Positions 61,702 through 64,000 of a stretch of 64,000 bases of DNA are shown in pieces. How positions within the stretch are numbered: the first letter of the stretch is position 1; every line of letters starts with the position of its first letter. The DNA is from Ascaris suum (taxonomy: Eukaryota > Nematoda > Chromadorea > Rhabditida > Ascarididae): positions 8,316,184-8,380,183 of the forward strand of contig CM024168.1 in assembly GCA_013433145.1 (NCBI GenBank), in the 5' to 3' direction. Both the position numbers and the translations under genes were made by a program. The notes beneath the pieces are model-generated. The model was not told where the DNA came from. It worked only from the letters and a program-made list of their open reading frames with translations, and did no database searches.

Positions 61702-61894
61702 CAATGGAACTATTCATAATGAATGCGAACAGTACTGAAATCGTCAACTTACAAAATTCGGCGGTGTCAATTATACGCCAGTCTTCCTAAAGGGCGACAA
61801 ACGTATTATTTTTTCGTCGAACTTCGAAGCCAGTGCTGGCTGTCATAACTTCGATATTTACCTAATTGACGTCGACGGCAGAAACGTGGAGAGA
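61702..61894 (+). pseudogene. TolB/PD40-type beta-propeller exon with an in-frame stop
   Basis: From 61739 the frame reads NRQLTKFGGVNYTPVFL, RIIFSSNF, and NFDIYLIDVDGRNVER, ending at AGA|GTAAAT (donor at 61895). This is the WD40-like PD40 repeat of TolB/DPP-like propellers (RQLT, F/G-G, P-x-(F/Y), RI-(I/V)-FSSN, FDIY-x-(I/M)-(D/N)-x-DG-x-N-x-x-R). The same frame is open from 61702 except for TGA at 61736-61738, four residues before RQLT, where relatives usually have the DG-S/T position. It is either a nonsense mutation, an unrecognised intron or a sequencing error. A possible further repeat (FADDGFPKIF, about 62231-62260) has no clear exon borders. Confidence 0.55.
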
Positions 61895-64000
61895 GTAAAT
61901 GCATCATCATTTTAAAGATTTCATCGTAGAGACTTTGTACAGTTATAGCCAACACAGAGACACAGAATCGTTCCGCTGGAATACTAGCGCTAGAGACAAA
62001 TGCAACTGATGAACGAACCAAGCAGTGCATAAGATATCTCTAATAATAAGAATTTCGACCCACTTTTTACCAGAACTTTGCGGCTCAAAAAAATAGTAAA
62101 TTGCTACTGATCGATCGATTTGTACAATCTCGAGTTCAAATATGAGCAGCAAAATTAGCAAGTGTATCTCAAATGGTGAGCTGCAGTGGCATTCTTATGG
62201 GAGAGATCGCCAAATTGTGAAGAACTTCACATTTGCAGATGACGGTTTTCCTAAGATATTCGAAGTTCCTTCATTATTTTCGATCGTTCCCAGCTTAAAT
62301 CTGTGAAACTTCAGTTTCTTTCGGGTGCTTGCTTACTATCTGACTGCGGTCTCTGGAAATCCAAAAATTTGTGACTAATTTACTGGGTCCTGATGGATGG
62401 GTGACTTTCCGTCCTCACTTCCAAGGTAAAGGAAGCTCCGCAGGATCATGTGCTTTCAAGAAAGATTCATGTGATTCACGAGGACATGCGGAAAATGCTT
62501 AGAACTGATGCGTTTTGCAAGTGGAGATGAAGTTTTTTTTCATCCGACGTGTAATCTGTAAAATGTTTTCAGGAAGAACAAAACCAAAGAAAATAGTGCA
62601 TTCGGTCGTGCGAATGATGTGATTCACATTTGTGTATAAGTTTTTGCAGCGTTCTTATCGATTTTGAGCGAATAAATTGTTTTTAAAGACGACTGTAATT
62701 ATTGCAAATCATGCAATGCAACAAAAGCAGCATGCATGCAGTACGTATCAAGCGGAATTTTATTGGTGTAGCCAACTGTGATGAAGTGGCCGATGATCTC
62801 TGTGTGTTTCCTAGAAACCGTTCACAGGTCGTTTTTACTGGAAACTCCGAACATTCAGATAAAGTCATTCATTCAGTGCCTGTGCTGTTCGTCCACAGAC
62901 CTCTGATCAGAACTGTATACTGAAGACAGAAGTGGGAAATTTGGTCTGGCTCAGAATCGAATAAAGATCCGGATGAAATATTTGTGATAACTTTTTTTCG
63001 CGTATTACAAATAAAGAAACATTACTCGAAGTTGAATGCAAAGGTTCATGCTTTGCCTTCGTGCGGTTGTTTCCTTCATTCCTTTATTGGAGTGAGATAG
63101 ATCTTGCTTTCACTAAACACAAGCTGTGTTTCGTAATTACTCGACCCTCGCCCACTAATGCGTTGATCTGCCGTGAAAACTACCCGGTTAATGGTAGTAT
63201 TTCTAAATTCAGTCCTCCGCGATGCAGTCAATGAGTGACATAAGACAAGATTTATAGCGAAATAAAGTTAAAAATTGTGTAGATTTCACGCATCCATTTC
63301 TAACTAATAGAACGAAGAAGGCTGTGGGAAAGGCCTTGAACAGCTTCATCCACAATTTTGCAATACTTTTTTCAAAAGCTGCAAATTATCCGACTTTAGA
63401 TGGATCCGCCTGCAATCTGTCTGCAGGGCCTTGCACTGAGCATTTCGCAAAGTCCAAACAGTGAGGCTCCTAGATGAGGGGGTAGGTGCGGACAGGGGTG
63501 CCAGCGAAATGCTAAGGTTGCACAGTGCCGTTGATGAAGAGGAAGGAAGAGGAGGAGGGAAGTGAAATGTTGAGCACTGTCTAAACAGTCATGGTCGAAT
63601 TTCCTCTGTCGAGATTAGTACTTCCAATGTTTGAATTTTGAGCACGCTGCCTTAAACAAATTAACATGAAGAACACAATATGAGAATATATCTGCATAAT
63701 AAATAATAAATAACGATAGCATTCAATGAGTCGAGCTTTTCAGATGCACTGGTTATCTTGAGACTTTCAGTTATCTGCGCACATTAGGAGAAAAATTGTA
63801 TCGTGCCACCAGATCAGATAAAAAACCTTTCTTCCTTTTTTTCTTACCATGAATAACCACACTTACAAAGATTTACCAGGTATCTTCTTGAAGACGACGC
63901 GTCTCGATTGTTTGATGATAAAGTTCATCGCAATGATTGTCTATCTATAAAAGTGTTCCATAAAAGCAAGCGACTGGTGAAGGTTTGTTTTCTTTTCCCA
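61895..64000. other. No firm gene
   Basis: Apart from the possible PD40 fragment near 62.24 kb, no domain or RNA gene is visible. The end of the window is AT-rich. Confidence 0.35.

Overview
The window looks like nuclear DNA of a nematode, probably a strongylid (hookworm-like) worm. The grounds are short exons bounded by TTTCAG-type acceptors and GT donors, low coding density, decayed RTE-type LINE and Ty3/gypsy remnants of a kind common in strongylids, and genes that exist only in eukaryotes (an RNA polymerase I subunit, the decapping enhancer EDC3, a TMEM170-type membrane protein). The species assignment is inference. There are no operons of bacterial type, no CRISPR array and no phage.

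Region by region. 1-1.5 kb (minus strand): the start of a gene for the RNA polymerase I zinc-ribbon subunit RPA12, running off the left edge, with the terminal exon of an unrecognised gene about 450 bp upstream on the same strand (possible nematode operon). 4.4-4.6 kb (minus): a membrane-spanning exon of a TMEM170-like gene. 6.8-7.0 kb: a 43-bp minisatellite. 9.3-9.8 kb: homopolymer runs and two adjacent inverted repeats. 14.5-17.2 kb, perhaps to 19.7 kb (minus): several exons of edc-3, with an FDF motif and part of a YjeF-N-like domain. 19.7-26.7 kb: nothing firm.

26.76-51.09 kb is the outstanding feature. It is a head-to-tail array of 68 near-identical units of 353-356 bp, each carrying one complete tRNA-Asn(GTT) gene on the minus strand. 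The left edge has a decayed tRNA unit and the right edge a decayed unit flank. The tRNA and most of the unit are almost invariant. Nearly all differences lie in about 45 bp just 3' of the tRNA, where two main spacer types alternate. One type carries a T5 run that could stop RNA polymerase III; the other has no T4 run for about 95 nt.

51.15-53.7 kb: a broken Ty3/gypsy integrase tail with its 3' LTR, abutting the array, followed by a broken RTE-type reverse transcriptase. 55.1-60.1 kb (plus): exons with good splice signals from one or more unidentified genes, interrupted by a long AT-dinucleotide tract at 58.3-58.5 kb. 61.5-61.9 kb (plus): an exon for a membrane anchor followed by a TolB/PD40 beta-propeller repeat with an in-frame stop. 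The protein-coding genes have no evident functional link to one another. RPA12 and the tRNA array both belong to the nuclear transcription and translation machinery, but nothing in the sequence ties them together.
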